Below are positions 30,152-33,174 of a stretch of 33,174 nt of DNA, piece after piece (position 1 is the stretch's first letter; each line of letters begins with the position of its first letter). The DNA is taken from assembly GCA_905478845.1 (NCBI GenBank), contig CAJQKG010000225.1:1-33174 (forward strand), given 5' to 3'. The notes under the pieces were generated by a model. It had not been told where the DNA came from and ran no database searches. It was given only the letters and a program-made list of their open reading frames with translations. Position numbers and translations under genes: made by a program. The stretch comes from an uncultured Luminiphilus sp. (GTDB lineage Bacteria; Pseudomonadota; Gammaproteobacteria; Pseudomonadales; Halieaceae).

Positions 30152-31306
30152 ATGATTGACAGTGATGCCAAGATGACCACGTTATATGCCGCTGCGGTGC
30201 AACACTTTGAAGCGGGGCAGTTATCGGCTGCAGAGGCTCTGCTGCATGAGTTGAATGAGCATGGCTTTCGAGCCGATGCGTCAAAATTGCTCGCACGTCT
30301 ACTGTGGTTGCAATCTCGCCGAGACGAATTCGATGCCCTCTGTCGAGAGTTGCTGGGACAGGAGGCGCTGCACTTTATGGGTATCGAGTTGCTGCGACAG
30401 TCGGGGCAGCTTGATGAGGCGCTGAGGTCACTGGCAAATTTACCGGTGACGGCGCGCAAAGAGTTGCGGTTCTTTTTGAGCGCCGCCTGGATCTATATAG
30501 AGCAGGGGGATGCAGAGCGGGCGTATGATTGCGCTCATCCCGCCTTTCAAGCGGATCAAAGCGACGCGACCTCAGACGCCTACATCACCTCCTTACTCAT
30601 GACAGGACGCTACCAGTTGGCAGAAAAACAGGTGACTGCGCTGGCTTCCCATGAAGTGGGGCATTGTCGGTGGCAGGCGTATCAGTCCATTCTGCAGCGA
30701 TTGCTGGTCAAAGGTGCTGATGGCATTCAGCGTCAGCTGATTAGTGCTGCCAAGTTGCCGGAGCCTTATCATTATGGCTCTGTTTCATCACTCAACATTG
30801 CCTTGAGACAATCGGTCGATGCGTTACAGCTTTTTCAACAGCGACCACTCGATCAGTCCCTCGAACAGGGCACGCAAACAGCAGCCAACTTGGTGGCCTC
30901 TGAAGATCCCGCTTTACGAGAGTTTTTAGCCTTAGCCAGCAGAACAGTGTCAGCCTACGGACAGACAGCAGCGCCTCAAGGCCATGATGGGCTTGCTCAT
31001 GTGTCCGATCAGATTGCGATTAACGAGTGTTGGAGTGTTCGTTTAGAGGGGGGGCGTCATCGCCCTCACTTTCATCCAGAAGGTGTGGTCAGCGGCACCT
31101 ATTACCTAAGTGTGCCCCCCGTCGACAATAAGGGGTCAATTTATTTTGGTGTGCCCCCGTTTGCGATACCTGACCCGCTGGAGCCGTTAGCGGAAGTGAC
31201 GCCCGAAGAAGGCTTACTGATACTGTTTCCCTCTTATTTTTTCCATGGCACGCGGGTTGCAGCGCTCGGATATCGGCGAGAAACACTCGCTTTTGACGCC
31301 AGTTGA
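30152..31306 (+). CDS. TPR-like N-terminal region with C-terminal putative 2OG-Fe(II) oxygenase
   Basis: Helical-repeat N-terminus (AAAVQHFEAGQLSAAEALLHELNEHGF...); C-terminal HRPHFHPEGVVSGTYYLSVPP...GSIYFGVPP...EEGLLILFPSYFFHGTRVAALGYRRETLAFD, matching the pattern of the 2OG-FeII_Oxy_5 type domain. Confidence 0.8.
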   Translation: MIDSDAKMTTLYAAAVQHFEAGQLSAAEALLHELNEHGFRADASKLLARLLWLQSRRDEFDALCRELLGQEALHFMGIELLRQSGQLDEALRSLANLPVTARKELRFFLSAAWIYIEQGDAERAYDCAHPAFQADQSDATSDAYITSLLMTGRYQLAEKQVTALASHEVGHCRWQAYQSILQRLLVKGADGIQRQLISAAKLPEPYHYGSVSSLNIALRQSVDALQLFQQRPLDQSLEQGTQTAANLVASEDPALREFLALASRTVSAYGQTAAPQGHDGLAHVSDQIAINECWSVRLEGGRHRPHFHPEGVVSGTYYLSVPPVDNKGSIYFGVPPFAIPDPLEPLAEVTPEEGLLILFPSYFFHGTRVAALGYRRETLAFDAS

Positions 31307-31375
31307 GCTAGTGATATTTGCCCATAGGGCCGGCATCGTCGACAATGCGGCTCGCCCTGCGATCCCGGAGTTTTC

Positions 31376-33174
31376 ATGCCCGCTCAAATAGAATTGGCCA
31401 ACGCTATCCGTGCCCTAGCGATGGATGCCGTTCAGGCCGCCAACAGTGGTCACCCTGGTGCTCCGATGGGCATGGCAGATATCGCCGAGGTGTTGTGGAA
31501 TAAAGTGCTGCGCCATAACCCAGCCAATCCGCAATGGCCCAATCGAGATCGCTTTGTCTTATCAAATGGCCATGGATCGATGCTGATCTATGCACTACTG
31601 CATCTGACTGGCTACGACCTGACCACGGAAGACCTTAAAAACTTTCGGCAGCTGCACAGTAAAACACCCGGACACCCCGAGTATGGTTACACCCCCGGTG
31701 TCGAGACGACAACGGGCCCGCTTGGCCAGGGGCTGGCGAATGCGGTCGGTATGGCGATCGCTGAAAAAACGCTAGCGGCACAATTTAACCGAGAGGGGCA
31801 CGATGTGGTGGACCATCACACTTGGGTTTTCTTGGGTGACGGCTGCCTGATGGAAGGGATTTCTCACGAGGCGTGCTCTCTGGCGGGGACCCTGGGCCTC
31901 GGCAAGCTGGTTGCCGTTTACGACGACAACGGCATTTCAATTGACGGTGAGGTTGAGGGCTGGTTTACCGATGACACGCCGCAGCGCTTCGCAGCCTACG
32001 GCTGGCAGGTGATCCCGGCTGTAGACGGCCACGACCCTGACGCGATCGAAGCGGCGTTTGTTGCCGCAAAGGCTGAGCATAATCGACCGACGCTGATCTG
32101 CTGCCAAACCGTTATTGGCAAAGGTAGCCCTAATAAGCAGGGCACCGAGGGGTGTCATGGTGCGCCGCTGGGTGACGATGAAATTGCGCTCACCCGAGAG
32201 GCGCTAGGCTGGCCGCATGCACCCTTTGACATTCCTGACGCAATCCGCGAAGCGTGGGATGGGAGCGCCAAGGGGGCATCGTTAGAGTCTGCGTGGGCGG
32301 CGCAATTTGATGCTTATCGGGCAGCCCATTCGGATTTGGCGGATGAGCTTCTGCGGCGTTTGACGGGTGAATTGCCCCGAGATTTTGCGCAACAAACAGA
32401 TGCGTATATCGAGGAGTGTGTTGCCGCAGGAGCTGACATTGCGTCGCGTAAGGCGTCCCAGCAAGCTTTAAATGCACTGGGGCCTTACTTGCCAGAACTA
32501 CTGGGTGGCTCTGCAGATCTTGCAGGATCGAATCTCACCCTGTGGTCGGGCGCATCCGGTATCTCCGCTGAGGATGCCAGCGGCAATTATCTCTACTACG
32601 GTGTGCGAGAATTTGCGATGGCCGCCATCATGAATGGCGTTGCGTTGCATGGTGGTTTCATTCCTTACGGCGCGACCTTTTTGATTTTCATGGAATATGC
32701 GCGTAACGCTATTCGAATGTCTGCGTTAATGGGCAAGCGTGTCATTTATGTTTTCACGCATGATTCGATTGGCCTCGGCGAAGATGGCCCCACGCACCAA
32801 CCGGTAGAACAGTTAACCGCGCTGCGGGCAACGCCTAATCTGCATACTTGGCGGCCTTGTGATGCGACTGAATCGGCGATTGCGTGGAAGCAATCACTGA
32901 TGCGCGAGTCGGGCCCCAGTGCGTTGGTGTTTTCGCGTCAGACCTTGCCTGCTCAAATCAAAACGACCGAGCAGGTCACCGGAGCGCACCGCGGCGGTTA
33001 TACCCTGGTGACCGAGCAAGGCCCATTGGACGCCGTGCTCATCGCGACCGGTTCAGAGGTGGGGTTAGCGGTTACCGCGGCTGAGCAATTGACCGCTGCT
33101 GGCAGGGGGGTCAGGGTGGTATCGATGCCTTGTTCAGCATTATTCGATGCTCAGGAGGCGGGGTATCGAGAGGC
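31376..33174 (+). CDS. tkt: Transketolase, C-terminus cut by the window edge
   Basis: [104 protein letters not shown]. Missing from the ORF track because it has no stop in the window. Confidence 0.97.
   Translation, partial: MPAQIELANAIRALAMDAVQAANSGHPGAPMGMADIAEVLWNKVLRHNPANPQWPNRDRFVLSNGHGSMLIYALLHLTGYDLTTEDLKNFRQLHSKTPGHPEYGYTPGVETTTGPLGQGLANAVGMAIAEKTLAAQFNREGHDVVDHHTWVFLGDGCLMEGISHEACSLAGTLGLGKLVAVYDDNGISIDGEVEGWFTDDTPQRFAAYGWQVIPAVDGHDPDAIEAAFVAAKAEHNRPTLICCQTVIGKGSPNKQGTEGCHGAPLGDDEIALTREALGWPHAPFDIPDAIREAWDGSAKGASLESAWAAQFDAYRAAHSDLADELLRRLTGELPRDFAQQTDAYIEECVAAGADIASRKASQQALNALGPYLPELLGGSADLAGSNLTLWSGASGISAEDASGNYLYYGVREFAMAAIMNGVALHGGFIPYGATFLIFMEYARNAIRMSALMGKRVIYVFTHDSIGLGEDGPTHQPVEQLTALRATPNLHTWRPCDATESAIAWKQSLMRESGPSALVFSRQTLPAQIKTTEQVTGAHRGGYTLVTEQGPLDAVLIATGSEVGLAVTAAEQLTAAGRGVRVVSMPCSALFDAQEAGYRE

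Noticed and set aside
31404-32477. Minus-strand ORFs at the right edge
   Set aside because: Antisense to tkt, which has no stop in the window and so is not in the ORF track.

Overview
The window is a mostly housekeeping segment of a gammaproteobacterial chromosome. Gene order resembles two Pseudomonas-type arrays joined together, and lineage is inferred from gene content only. Left to right: argB (truncated, -), coaBC (-), rpmB-rpmG (+), mutM (+), coaD (-), rsmD (-), ftsY-ftsE-ftsX-rpoH-trmB (+), a seven-gene minus-strand run hemW-rdgB-DUF4426-metW-metX-yggT-proC plus yggS, pilT (+), ruvX-yqgE-gshB (-), a membrane-anchored alpha/beta hydrolase (+), rsmE (-), and a SAM-cycle operon made of an ArsR-methyltransferase fusion (SahR-like), metK and ahcY (-). 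After these come rpiA (+), a small secreted protein (+), an accessory block of TonB-dependent receptor, SAM methyltransferase and TPR/2OG-Fe(II) oxygenase (+), and tkt (+, truncated). No rRNA, tRNA, CRISPR or transposon was recognised. The best regulatory signals are a perfect 27-bp CIRCE (HrcA operator) upstream of rpoH and a near-perfect 16-bp palindrome upstream of the sahR-like/metK/ahcY operon that fits a SahR-type operator. The only clearly accessory region, and the best candidate for something undescribed, is the receptor/methyltransferase/oxygenase block between the sahR operon and tkt. Its unusual leader carries repeated TGCAAC/GTTGCA words.
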